64,000 nt of DNA from Spiroplasma_E sp902809815 (GCF_964030925.1 NZ_OZ034992.1:1550001-1614000), one strand, 5' to 3'; shown: positions 51,622 to 62,997, numbered from the stretch's first letter. Numbers and translations are program-made. Notes: a model not told the origin generated them from the sequence alone.

Positions 51622-51800
51622 AAATAAAAAAACATTCCACAAATAGGAACGTTTTTTAACGCGGTACCATCCTAATTCATTTACAAAGTAAATGCACTTA
51701 ATTATTATTTAAATTACTAATAATATAAGTTACCTTCAAATTAAACTTGCTTAGTTTACAGCAACCACTAAGTCTCTAAATTACCATTTAATTTTACTCT
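51622..51800 (-). ncRNA. T-box leader of valS
   Basis: The conserved AGGATGGTACCGCG lies at 51660-51673. The terminator hairpin AACGTTCC...GGAATGTT plus a T-run lies at 51625-51653. The likely specifier is GUA, a Val codon, at 51731-51733 in the AAGGTAACT context. Uncharged tRNA-Val should pair with this RNA and allow transcription into valS. Confidence 0.88.
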
Positions 51801-51878
51801 TTTATATTTTAAATTAATTATGTATTTTATTTTACATTGTTAATTTTAAAAAACAAGACATTTGAGAAAAGAAAAAAT

Positions 51879-52742
51879 CTAAATATTAAAATTATCTTTT
51901 TTAAAAACAGGAGTTGATGTTTTCATAGACTGCATGCAGTCTAATTTATTTTTTATATTTTGATCAAAATCACACAATAAAGGAGTATCATCTTTTTTTA
52001 TTGTCTTTTTTTGATATGCTTGTTTTTCTAATAATTTTATTTTTCTTTGTTCTGGTGTTAAGTTATTTCATCATTTTTTTGCCTCATTTTTAACAACATC
52101 TACTTGTTTGGGGGTTAAAGTATTTCATCATTGTTTTGGATTTTTGATTATTTGTTCTCTTTGTTGATTAAATCAATCAATAACTTTTTGATAATCTTCC
52201 TTGAAAATTGATTCTTCATGTATTAAAACTTCATCTAAAATACTAGATAATATTTCACTATCCTCTAATATCTTTTGTTCATCATTTATAGCTTTTGATT
52301 TTGACTTATCAAAATCAATAAAAATTTCTTTTATTTTAATATTTTTTCACTTTTCAATTTCATCTCTTTTATTAAAAATTGCATGAGGTATATTAATTTC
52401 ATAATCATAAAAAAAAGTTTTTTTATTTCATGCATAAGTGAATCCTAATTTTTCATAAAATTCACCGACAGTAACATTAGTTGGATCTGATAATAAAATA
52501 AGGCTTTCGATATTATTGCTATGACATATCTCAAAAATTTTGTAAATAAGTAAACTACCATATTGTTGCTTACGATATTTTTCTTCAATAAATATACTTT
52601 CTAAAATAGCTTCTTTTTTTTCTAAATCAATAATAAGTATTGCGTCACCGATTTTATTATTAAATTCATCAATTAATAATAAACTTTTTATACTTGGATT
52701 ATTTAAATTATTCGTAATAATAACTTCTCTGCCGTTTGCCAT
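51879..52742 (-). CDS. GNAT acetyltransferase fused to a WWNxLTPxQ repeat tail
   Basis: The protein has 287 residues. Residues 1-105 are a GNAT domain: beta strands, the acetyl-CoA loop YRKQQYGSLLIYKI and a final EFYEKLGFTYAW. The rest is helical and acidic, and holds two similar segments: KQWWNTLTPKQVDVVKN and KKWWNNLTPEQRKIKLLE, near residues 215-252. In both, TGA TGA codes for Trp-Trp. The segments look like a protein-interaction repeat; no name is known to me. The start follows GAAAG. The substrate of the GNAT domain is unknown. Confidence 0.7.
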
Positions 52743-52842
52743 ATTTTAACTTCTTTCTAATAAACTCAATATAAAACTTGACTTTAAACGCAATAAACCC
52801 AATATATAATATTTTTTTTAATTAAATTAATTTAATAAAAAC

Positions 52843-52878
52843 AAAAAAACTAGTATAGATAAAACTATCTATACTAGT
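52843..52878 (-). terminator. Terminator-like hairpin
   Basis: ACTAGTATAGATA and TATCTATACTAGT form a 13-bp stem followed by seven T on the minus strand. It is the second stop signal after the ABC permease gene. Confidence 0.8.
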
Positions 52879-53016
52879 AATTAACAGTTATTAAATTAAT
52901 TTAATAATATCATAAAATATCTTTGTTTTTAAAAAAAATAAACAAATTGTATGTAAATTAAAATATATTACATAACTCTTACAGTAGATTTAAGTTTGCT
53001 AGTTGTTGATTGAAAT

Positions 53017-53050
53017 AAAAATAGTTACCAAAATGGTAACTATTTTTATT
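53017..53050. terminator. Terminator after the ABC permease gene
   Basis: AAAAATAGTTACC and GGTAACTATTTTT form a 13-bp stem with T-rich tails on both strands. Confidence 0.8.
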
Positions 53051-53063
53051 ATTATAGATTAAT

Positions 53064-53833
53064 TTATTTACGTCGATATTTATAAGCCATAATTGCTCCA
53101 AATATTAATGCTCCAATTCAAAGTAAACTAACTAAAATCGGTATTCAGTAATTATCAAAAAGTGCTGCATTGATTAAATCATTTGGAGTACCATAATTAT
53201 TTCATCCTCTATTCATAATAGAAACAGGATAAGAAAAAGGAATAATTTTAGCAATAATAACTAAAACTGGTTGTCCTTTAATGGCTACATACGCGGAATA
53301 TATTGACTCGATAAAAATGATGTTGACAAATATAATAATAAAGCAAAAGCATTAGCAATTTTAAAGTCAGAAGCAAGAATACCAACCATTATTCCTACTG
53401 CTGAACACATAATTGATGAAAGCAGAATTGCTAGTAATATATAACCTCAATTAATTAGTTCTCAATTAATCTGATTATGATATAAAGCTGCACCAATTCC
53501 TAATGTTCAAAAACTACCAATAAAAATTAAAATAACATGAAATATTAAAATACTACTAATAAATTGTCATGGTTTTAATGGTGTTGCACCAATTCTTTTA
53601 ATAATTATTGATTGTTTAAAATCAGAATATGTCATTGATAAAGTAACAATTCCTAATACTGGTGAAGCTGACATCACTAACCCCGGTAATACTGTTTGTG
53701 CAGCATTTGGGTTACTGGGTGTTAATACAGCAACTAAAATTGTTAACATAATAATAGGGAAAATAAAACCAAAGAAAATACTATGGAAAGATTTCTTAAA
53801 ATAACCAAATAATAATTGAAACATTGCTAGCAT
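53064..53833 (-). pseudogene. ABC-2 type permease, frameshifted
   Basis: The first frame (182 codons, stop TAG at 53285-53287) carries five hydrophobic helices and reads to FLSSQYIPRM. The next frame holds the natural continuation AYVAIKGQPVLVIIAKIIPF and a last helix to KYRRK at 53064. One missing base near 53296 explains it. The intact protein would be about 256 residues with six helices, a drug or lipid exporter subunit. Its ATG overlaps the stop of the ATPase gene. Confidence 0.75.
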
Positions 53834-54563
53834 TATTTTTTTTCCTTTCTCGTAGTTATTTCTAATGGTGTTTCTGTTTTTTCTAAATAATATTTTAATA
53901 ATGAACCATATTTTTTAGTAACTTCAACAACAGTAGTATCATCAATAATTTGACCAACCTTTAAAAAATAATACGTTTACATAAAGCTTGGATTTCATCT
54001 AAGTTATGACTAACTAAAATTAAAGTAATGTTATTCAAACTAATTTGTTCTTGTAAAAAATTAATAATATCAATTCTTGTTTTAACATCTAAACCAGTTG
54101 AAATCTCATCACCAATATAAATTTTTGGTTGATGAAATAATGATAAAAATAAATTAACTCTTTGTCTTTGACCACCCGATAAACTATTTACTTTACGTTT
54201 GTATAATTCTTTTAATTGAAACTTATCTAACATACTATTAAAAATTTCGGGTTTTATTTTATCTAAATAAATCTTATGATAAAAATTTATTAATTCTTTA
54301 ACTGTTATAAAGTTAGGATAAACTTGATCTTGAAAATTTATTCCAACAACATATGGAATATCTTTTTTATTAAAGTTATATTCAATTTCTCCTGTACTTG
54401 CATTTTTAGTATTACTAATAATCTCACATAATGTAGTTTTACCAGCACCATTAGCACCAAAAATAGCAACAGAACTACCACTCTCAATTTCTAAATTAAT
54501 AGGTCCGAGTACAACATTACCATTATACGACTTTGTAATATTTTTAACCTTAATTACTTTCAT
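53833..54563 (-). pseudogene. ABC transporter ATPase, frameshifted near the C-terminus
   Basis: The main frame has 200 residues with Walker A GANGAGKTTL, signature LSGGQRQR, Walker B K(I)YIGDEIS and the switch His LVSHN. It stops at 53961 after KRIIF. In the +1 frame the usual tail follows (LKVGQIIDDTTVVEVTKKYG ... RKEKK) and overlaps the permease start. The break lies in an A6/T6 run at 53963-53968. The catalytic part is whole, so a truncated ATPase could still be active, but its permease partner is broken too. Confidence 0.75.
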
Positions 54564-54680
54564 AATTGCTTCCTTTCATATTATTTTAAACTTTATAAAT
54601 AAGTATAGCATTAAAAAAATCTAATTTTATATCATAAGAACCAACATTTTTTTTAATTAAAATTTTTTTAATATATTTAA

Positions 54681-54712
54681 TTTTAAGTAACATTTTAAAT
54701 GTTACTTAAAAT
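54681..54712. terminator. Palindrome at the end of the propeller gene
   Basis: TTTTAAGTAACATTT and its exact inverse flank the stop codon of the minus-strand gene. The T-run lies on the plus side, so its terminator role for the minus transcript is uncertain. Confidence 0.5.
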
Positions 54713-55843
54713 TTTTATTTGAATACAAAATTCCTTCAGTTCCTGCAGCATATAAAGTATTTTCTGAATTAATTGTTAAGGCAAGAATATGTTCATTATC
54801 ATTATCTATTCCTAACATATTGCAAAAAATAGATGATTTTTTTACTTTTTTATATATTTGATTTGAATCAACACCAGCGAACAAAACACCATCTCTATCA
54901 ATAATTAATCGTTTAATTTCATGACCTGTATTTAAAATTTTAGAATACATACTTCCACTATTAATTTGATAAATATTACCATTATCAGAACCAGCAAAAA
55001 TAGTTCCAATAGTATCTACGACTAAACTTTTTATTGACCCAGCATCATTTTGTTCTTTAATTAATTGAAAATCATTTACACCATTACTTTTATAATTTTT
55101 ACCATGATTATTAGCTCCAGCAAAAACAGAACCATCTTCACCTATTGCTAAACTATTAATATAATCATGTGTTCCTAACATATGATTAACGTTACTATTT
55201 TTATCAATGCTATACACACCATCATCATTCCCAACATAAACAATGCCGGTTTTTTTATTAATCGCTAAAGCTCATATTCAATTTGTTGAATCTGGCAATA
55301 AAATTTTTTCAAATTTATGTATTTCATCACTTTTATAAACAGAACCAGAATCAGTTCCAACATAAACATTATCTTCATTATCAATTACTATATTTCTGGC
55401 AGTTTTACCGGCATCTAATCCTTCTATTAAAGTTTCTACTCCTGTAGTACTAAGTTTATAAACTCTATCTTCTTGTGTTCAAAAAATATTACTTTGTGAA
55501 TCAACACCCAAAGCATAAATTTTTTCATTTGCTATTTTTTTATTTAATAAAACAGATGAATCAGATAAATTATGAAATGTAATAGAATCTAATTTTATAT
55601 CATAAGAACTACCGTTAGCACAAAACTGAGAAGAATTATGACCTGCATATTGACAATAAATATTATTATCATCGTGCCATATACATAAATATATATGAAT
55701 TCGATTTTGAGCCATAAAAATTCAAAAATTATTTTCAAACTTAAAATTAAAAGTATCATTATTTAATACTACAGGATCATTAAATGGAGGAGCAATATAC
55801 TCAGGAATAGATTTATTAATTTTATTAGTCATTAAACTTAGAT
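54702..55843 (-). pseudogene. C-terminal half of an IS-split beta-propeller surface protein
   Basis: About 380 codons emerge from IS copy D. They contain at least seven repeats of roughly 40 residues with the pattern I-A-x-D-x-x-G-x-x-F/Y-A-G-x-D/N-x-G-x-I/V-Y. Examples are LAIGEDGSVFAGANNHGKNY, LIIDRDGVLFAGVDSNQIYK and IVIDNEDNVYVGTDSGSVYK. These are blades of a two-component-regulator-like propeller. The signal peptide is on the other side of the IS (56989-58083). Such proteins probably act outside the cell, in adhesion or binding. Confidence 0.7.
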
Positions 55844-56988
55844 GCCACTTAGCCACTTGCCACTTAGCCCTTTTTACTAGACCATTAATTTAAAAAACCT
55901 GAATGTATTCTAAAAACAATTGTGTTATATAATTAACACTAATTTTAACCTGAAAGGATTTTTATTAATGGATAAAATTAAACAAATAGCATTAGTAATT
56001 AACAAATTAAATATCAAAGAAAAAATTAAAATTATTGATGATTGTAAAAATCAATATTCAATTAGAAACCTATGTCAATATCTTCAATTAAACAGATCAA
56101 CATATTACTTTTTAAAAAATAAACAAAAACCTATTAAAAAAGAAGAAAATCATATTATTAAATGCAATCATAAATATCAAAAAATATGCCAACTTTTAAT
56201 CGAATTTCATTCTACAAGAAAAGGCAGAATTTATGGATATTTAAGAATTTTTTCAGCTTTTAAAGAGTGATTAAAACAAGAAAAAAATATCATTTTAAAT
56301 ATAGAATTATCAATAAAACAAATGCGAAAAATTATGAAAGAACACAATATTCAAGGATTAAAACAAACTAAAAATAACTATCCTAAAAACAAAAAAAATC
56401 CAAATAAGTGAATACCTACAATGGATAAAGTAAACAAAGATTATAAAAGTACAACCTCTTCAAATCAAATTTGATCAATGGACACTAAACAAATAAATAC
56501 TAAAGAAGGATGATTATATCTTTTTGTAATTATTGATTTTTATTCAAATAATGTTGTTAGTTATAATATTGCTCCTAATAAATCATATCAGGATTTAATT
56601 CTTCCTGCTCTTGAAAAAATCAACAAACAATTTTCTTGAAATCAAGTAAAAAATGTTATTTTACATTCAGATAACGCCAACGAATTTTATTGTCAGGATA
56701 TCACAAAATGAGCAGAGGATAAACAAATAATTTTAAGCAAAAAACAACCTTATGATATTGGTGGTAATGTATTATCTGAAAACTGATTTTCTCATTTATC
56801 TCAAGAATGACTACCTAAAGGATCAAATCAATATTTATCCATCAATGAAGCTATAAATGATGTAAATCAATATGTTATGTTTTATAATTATGAAAGAATA
56901 CATTCTAAATTTCTAAAACCACCAATTTTACAAATTAAAATTTAGAATTTTATATCAAAAATGGTCCAGTAATTAAGGGCCAACCACC
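55844..56988 (+). mobile_element. IS3-family insertion sequence, copy D
   Basis: This 1145-bp copy lies inside the propeller gene, in the opposite orientation. The left side has three CCACTT units in the order AG, G, AG. The right end is GGGCCAACCACC. No obvious target duplication is seen. Confidence 0.85.
55968..56945 (+). CDS. IS3-family transposase, copy D
   Basis: The frame is intact at 325 codons with the same DDE motifs as copies A-C. The RBS GAAAGGA precedes the ATG. It is probably able to move the element. Confidence 0.9.
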
Positions 56989-58083
56989 TAACAGGACCAT
57001 TAGAATTAGTTAATTTAATATAAGAATTATTAAATGAAAGGCTAGGTCATAATAGACAAAACTCTTCTCATCTTTTTGCATATTTTGTTCAATTAATTAA
57101 AGTGTAGTTTTCTGATTTAAAATCTTCTCAACTATTAGTTCCATCAAATGATTGAAAATTAAATATATTAATATTTTTACTTAAATTCGTATTATTAAAT
57201 TTATGATAATAAATTTCAATTACATTATTATCTTTATCAAAAATATAATTAATTGAATAATCTCTTGCATCATTAGAAAAGGGCAATTCATTAATTAGTT
57301 TATAAACTTTTTCTTTATCAACAATTAAATTAATAATCTCATTAGTTAAACTTTTATTAAAACTATTTTTAATACTAATTTTACTAATAAAATCCTTTCC
57401 TAAACTATCAGCTACACCTTTAGTAATTTTATTTTCGTGTACTGCTTTAACTATATAATATAAACCTAATGTTTCATTTATATTATTACTGTGTTCAACT
57501 TTATCAGCACCTACTTGATTTGAAATATCAATATGACTATTTAATCCTCCAAATTGAATATATTGTCAATCATTATTATCACCTTCAAAATAATTATTAT
57601 CATAAATACTTTCATTAGATATATTTTTTTATCTTTAGTTTTTGTCACTTTTTTATAGTTAATCATTTCTTGTTTTGTATTTTCAATATTTAACTTATCC
57701 TTTTCTAAAATAAGTGTAGAATCATAATTTAAATTACCATCATTATCAACAAAAAAAACTTCTCTAGCATTAATATCATTGCTCAACTTATAATTAGCAT
57801 GATTTGTATCATAACTGTAAAATTTTTGATCTAAATTTGATTGATTAGTAATTCAATTACTATTTGTTAAATAATTATATTGATTATTAAATAAATGAGT
57901 TAAGAGCTCATTTGTTGATTCTTTTTTTGGTAGTAAGGAATTTTTTTTAACAACATTATTATCCATTTTATTACTATCATTATTAATAATGTTACTATTA
58001 ATAATGTTACTATTAATAATGTTACTTGTGAAAAGTAATGATGCTAAAGTACTTATTGTAAATATACTTAATATTTTTTTCAT
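56989..58083 (-). pseudogene. N-terminal half of the IS-split propeller protein, with a frameshift
   Basis: MKKILSIFTISTLASLLFTS is a clear signal peptide. An Asn/Ser/Ile repeat follows (NIINSNIINSNIIN, four ATTAATAATGTTACT units). The frame breaks in an A7/T7 run at 57624-57630 and goes on in the other frame (NISNESIYDNNYFEGDNNDW ...) to the IS edge after LTNSNGPV. The product was a secreted protein whose propeller half is at 54702-55843. TGA-Trp is frequent. It starts 13 bases after the motif-rich gene at 58096, so both were one operon. Confidence 0.7.
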
Positions 58084-58095
58084 AGTTTTGCCCTC

Positions 58096-58611
58096 CTAAG
58101 AAATAGAACAACAAAATGGTTTAACATTTGATTTAACTTCATCATAAATTGGATCGGTATTTATTTTTTCATAAATAGGTTGTTCTTCTACTTTTTTTGT
58201 AATATTTGATGGTTTAATTTCATTAGTTTCTTCGGTCGTTACTTTCATATTATTTTCACTTGTTTTATTTCTTGGTGGTAATTGTGGAGGAACATTATTA
58301 CCAACTGAACTCAATGAAGTTGTTTCATCTTTTACATTTTCATAAATAAATTTTTCAAAAATAGTTTTTTCTTTTATTTCTTCATAAATATGATCATCTT
58401 GATTAAAATATAAAGGATTATCAATTGAACTATTTTGATAATTTAAAAACATTTTAATAGTCTTAAATAAAAAAATATTGTCTTCTTTTAGTTTTTTCAT
58501 CTCTTCTTCTATATCAAGAATTTCTTTTCTTAATTTTTGTAATTCTTTATTTTTCTTTTTAAAGTACTTTTTAAGATACTTATTATAAAATTTTCTTATA
58601 AACTTTAACAT
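58096..58611 (-). CDS. Small protein with EPIYA-like, SH3-ligand and CaaX-like motifs
   Basis: The protein has 171 residues from the ATG at 58609-58611 behind AAAAAGGAG. An upstream ATG at 58659 would add 16 residues but has no RBS. Residues 1-56 are a basic region and coiled coil. The rest is disordered and carries tyrosine motifs: IYEEI (Y76), IYENV (Y90), QPIYEKI (Y147) and DPIYDEV (Y156). It also has the class II SH3 ligand PQLPPR (109-114) and ends in CSIS, a CaaX-like box. Only eukaryotic kinases, SH2/SH3 proteins and prenyltransferases read such motifs, so I infer a host-targeted effector. No signal peptide is seen, which is the main weakness. It heads the operon of the secreted propeller protein. 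Confidence 0.7.
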   Translation of the reverse strand: MLKFIRKFYNKYLKKYFKKKNKELQKLRKEILDIEEEMKKLKEDNIFLFKTIKMFLNYQNSSIDNPLYFNQDDHIYEEIKEKTIFEKFIYENVKDETTSLSSVGNNVPPQLPPRNKTSENNMKVTTEETNEIKPSNITKKVEEQPIYEKINTDPIYDEVKSNVKPFCCSIS

Positions 58612-59069
58612 TTTCTTTCTCCTTTTTATAAAAAAATAAAAAAATTTTAAAACAATCATGCTTTTTTTATTTTTTTATTATTTCTTAATTTCTTTTTTAA
58701 TTCCAAAATGATTTTATTAGTTCTGGTGTTATTACTATTTTTATATATTTACTTAAACTTATTTTTAAAATTCTTTCAAAAAATAAAAATTTCTTATAAT
58801 AAAGGTATGTCAAAATTTTTAATGTCCGTATTTATTTAGTTATTTAAAATTTAATTATTATAAAAGTTTAATTATAACTAAAAATAAAAAAATCATTACT
58901 TCTACCATCCTCTAAAATCACACCAGTAACTATAATAATTGTATATTAAATACAATAAAAATAAAACGATAAATATGAATTTATTTGCTAAAATATAATA
59001 GAATTTTTTTAACATTTTTTAAACAAAATTTATTAAAATAAAATCTATTATTAAAAAGGGATTTTTATA
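58612..59069. other. Non-coding AT-rich region
   Basis: No gene is found. It includes the upstream region of the 58096-58611 gene (a TTGACA near 58815 on the minus strand but no well-placed -10) and the 3' flank of the MATE gene. No hairpin with a T-run is obvious. Confidence 0.45.
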
Positions 59070-60491
59070 TTATCCATGTGGTTCAAATGTCGGATGAGTT
59101 ACATTTTCTACTTTAGAATTAATAATATTTTTATTTCAAGGAATTACTTTATAAAATACATAAGCACAAATAAAATCAGCTGATTTACTTAAACACGAAA
59201 TCATAATTACCATTTTAATACTTAAGTCAGTTCACTGCAATAAAGCAAAAGTAATAAAAATATCAATAAATCAAATTAAAAATAGATCAGCAATACTAAT
59301 AATTAAAGTATAGCCACCAGCATAAAGAAAACTAAATAATGGTTGCATCATATTAATGAAAAAATAAGTTATTGCTGAAAAAGCCATATATCAAACTGCA
59401 AGTTTCATAGCATTATTAGATAAATTTGGAAATAATACTTTTGGAACTCAAAAAGCACTACCCAAAATAATTAAAGCAATAACAGTTGAAATAGCAAAAC
59501 TCAATTTTAATATCTTGTTAGCATTTTCTTTAGCCAGTACTAGTTCTCCTGAACCTAACTTGCTACCAACAGCATATCCAACTAAAGCATTATATCCCCT
59601 AAAAGTAGAATAAAAAATAGCAACAACACTACCAACAATTTGCACAGCGGCAACAACTTCAGTATCACCAAAATGAGAATATAAAGCCGTTAACATTACT
59701 ACTGAAACACCAAATAATACTTGACTAGCAAATAAAGGAATAAAAGTAATAATATATTTTTTATGTAAATCTTTTGTAAATTTAAAAATATTTCAATTAG
59801 GAGCATAAATTGGTTTTTTATAAATTAAATAACCTAACAATATAAAACATTCTACTGCTCTTGAAATAATTAAACTTATTGCTAATCCTTCAATACCTAA
59901 TTGTGGTCCCCCACTATATGGTAATGATAAAATACAAACTAAAAATGTATTTAAGAGTAATGAGCAAATAGAAGTTATCAATGGTGTTTTAACATTACCA
60001 CATGTATTCATAGTAATTGACATAATAAAAGCAAAACCTAACAATGGGTAATTTCAAGCAATTAATTTACTATATTCTTCAGCAATACCAATAGCATTTT
60101 GATGAGAATTATCTTCAGCACCAAGAATTACTCCCATAATTTGTTTGCTAAATAATTCTAATATTACAACAAAAAATATTGAAAAAATTAAAGTATAAAA
60201 TAATTTTATATTAGTAGTTTCTTGAATTTTCTTCTTATCTTTAATACCTAAATATTGAGCAGTAAAAATATTACCGGTAGCAACGATAGCAAAAAAGATA
60301 TATCAAACCATATCATAAATATTACTTGATGATGCAACTCCAGCAATAGCATCATCATTTCCAAATTGACCAACCACAAAATTATTCATTAAGTTTATTA
60401 ATGTTTCAATTAAAGATTGTGCACAAATTGGAATCATAAATAATAATGCCATTTTATAAAAGTTTAAATTATCTTTGTTTAATGTTTTCAT
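59070..60491 (-). CDS. MATE-family efflux transporter
   Basis: The protein has 473 residues and about twelve hydrophobic helices in two similar halves. Conserved parts are PICAQSLIETLINLMNNFVVGQFG at the start (split here as the first helix and loop) and GYAVGSKLGSGELVLAKENA in the second half. It should export drugs or metabolites against H+ or Na+. Six TGA-Trp codons occur. The start is the ATG at 60489-60491; the RBS is weak (GGGTGAG). Confidence 0.9.
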
Positions 60492-60567
60492 ATTATCTCA
60501 CCCAATTTAAAAATTTAATATAATAAAAAAATATATTAATGTTATTATTTAATATTTTGTTATATTT

Positions 60568-62973
60568 TTAACGAATAATTGCTTGAAATTTTTTCTTTAA
60601 TATTTCTTGAATAATACTTATTTGTCCACTTACTTTTGTTTCATCTAATTGTTCTTCTTGACTATTAAATTTCAAATTAAAAGTTAATGAGTGTTGATGT
60701 TGTGATTTTAATTTTTCATCATTATAAAAATCTACCAAAGATATTTGTTCTAAAAAATCAATATTTGCAAATATTATAGCATTTTTTACATCAGAAAATT
60801 GAATATCGCTATTAACAATAATTGATATATCACGACTTAAAGCATTAAATTTTGATCAAAGCTTAAATTTAGAAACTACTTTTTGTTGTTCTTCTATGAT
60901 TTTAACTAACTTACTACAATTAATTTCTGCTAAGAATATTTTTTCAACATTCATTATTTTTTCAGTTTGTGGATGCAGTGCGCCAATAGTAGCAATATGT
61001 TCTTGCTCATAAAAAATATCTGCGCTTAAATACGGATGCATTAAAGAATTATTATTTGTTTTATAAACAATAGAGTTAAATAAATTTGGCATAACTTTTG
61101 CTAAAAAACCATCTAAAAAACCTTTAATAAAATAATACGTACTATTAGTAACTTTATTAGTATTAATTTTTGGTCAAAAATTATCCATAATCATAAAAGC
61201 TAAATGATGATTATCATCAGTTTCATCACCTGTATAAATAGTTTCATCAGTAAAAATTTTTAATTGTGTTTCTTTACGTGCATAATTATATTGACAAATT
61301 CTTAATAAACTATCTGTCAAACTAAAACGCATAACTTCTCTTGTTAATGTCAAAGGTGCTTCTAATTTTACAGGTATTTTATATTTAAAAAAATTAAAAT
61401 CATTTAATCTCTGCATACTTGTTAAGCTATATGTTTTTACTTGATTAAAACCATAACTTGTTAAATGTTGTCTTCACTTCATCATTAAATTTTCCATTGC
61501 CATTGGTGACTTAAATGATACATTAAATTGTGGTTTAATAACTGGTAATTTATCATATCCAAATACTCTTGCAACTTCTTCACTAAAATCATTAGCATTA
61601 TTTAAATCACTACGATGATTAGGAACTGTTACTTTTAAAATTTCTTGATTTTTTGCATCAATTTCAATTTGACAACCAATAATAGTCAAATAATTAATTA
61701 TTTCATTAACCCCAAAATTTGTACCTAAAATTTTATTAATAAAATTAAAATTAAAATTGATCACTTTTGTTTTAACTTGATAAGGAACATCATTACTAAA
61801 ACCAGTAATTTCATATTTAACTTGTAATTGTCCTAAAATAAACAAATAACGTTGTAAAGCAATTAAATAATAATCAGGAACAACTGGTCTTGTTAAACGT
61901 TCTAATAATGTATTAATAAGAGCACCATGTCGCTTTGCTTGTTTACTCATTAAGGTAACATCAGGATTAATTGAAAATATAAAAACTTCTTTGGAACTTG
62001 GTTTAACTTCATATTCAATATTATGACTAACTCCTAAAACACTAAAAGCCAAATATTTATCGTGTAATAAAATATCACCCTCTTTAATTTGCAAATTACC
62101 TTCTGGGTATGATTTAGGTGAAATATTTAAAGATGGTTTTTTTAAAACATCGGCACTAAAAGTAATTAAGGGTTGACCCAATTCTAACATTACTAAATGA
62201 ATAATATCTTCTGATAAAGTTTTGGGTACAATATTTGCAAGTTGTAGTGTTCTTCTAATTCAAATTGGTGTTATTACAGATTTATCATCAAATTCAATCT
62301 TTAATGTTGCTAAAGCTTGAATTTTACCATTAAGAACACTAACTTGATTTTTATTATCAAATTTTCCTATACTACTAACTTCCATGTTTTTTAAAGGAAT
62401 TTTAAAATAACCGCTTAATTCTCTAGCAATACTATAAATCCCCAAACAATCACTACGATTTACTGTTAAATCAATAAAAAAAATTGTATCATCTAAATTT
62501 AAATATTGTAATGGATTAATATTACCAACCATTGCATCATCTGGTAAATGAATAATACCACTTAATTCTGCTTTATTCTGAACAATACCGCTTAATCCTA
62601 ATTCTGTTAATGAACAAAGCATTCCTGAAGAAACAACGTCTTGAATTGTTCTTTCAACAATAGTAAGACCATTACCTAAAGTACTTCCTATCCTTGCTAC
62701 AACAACTTTAATACCAATAACTACATTTGCTGCACCACAAACTATAGTTAACATTTCAGTGCCTACTGTTACTTCACAAATATTTAATTTATTTGATTTA
62801 GGATGTTTAGTAATTTTAGTAATTTGACCAACAACTAAGTTTGTATTACTGAACATTAAATTTTTTACTTGATCAACCTCAAAACCTAAACTATTTAAAG
62901 CATCAACGATTTCATAATCTTTAATGCTATTAATATTCAATCACTGCGAAATGATTTTACGTGAAACTATCAT
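60568..62973 (-). CDS. pheT: Phenylalanyl-tRNA synthetase beta subunit
   Basis: The protein has 801 residues, full length. The tRNA-binding domain is at about 40-150 (VVGQITKITKHPKSNKLNIC). B3/B4 editing and B5 regions follow, with VTVPNHRSDLNNANDFSEEV. The C-terminal anticodon-binding domain (SKFNALSRDISIIV) completes it. With PheS it charges tRNA-Phe. It begins 24 bases after pheS. TGA-Trp splits it into several standard-code pieces. Confidence 0.96.
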
Positions 62974-62997
62974 TTTATTTTATACTCCTTTTAATTT

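Noticed and set aside
57853..58083. ATTAATAATGTTACT repeats as a CRISPR-like array
   Set aside because: Four short units are adjacent, in frame and without spacers; they encode an Asn/Ile-rich stretch of the secreted protein.
58612..58659. Upstream start of the motif-rich protein
   Set aside because: It would add MIVLKFFYFFIKRR, resembling a short signal sequence, but has no SD; the ATG at 58609 has AAAAAGGAG. Kept only as a possibility for export.
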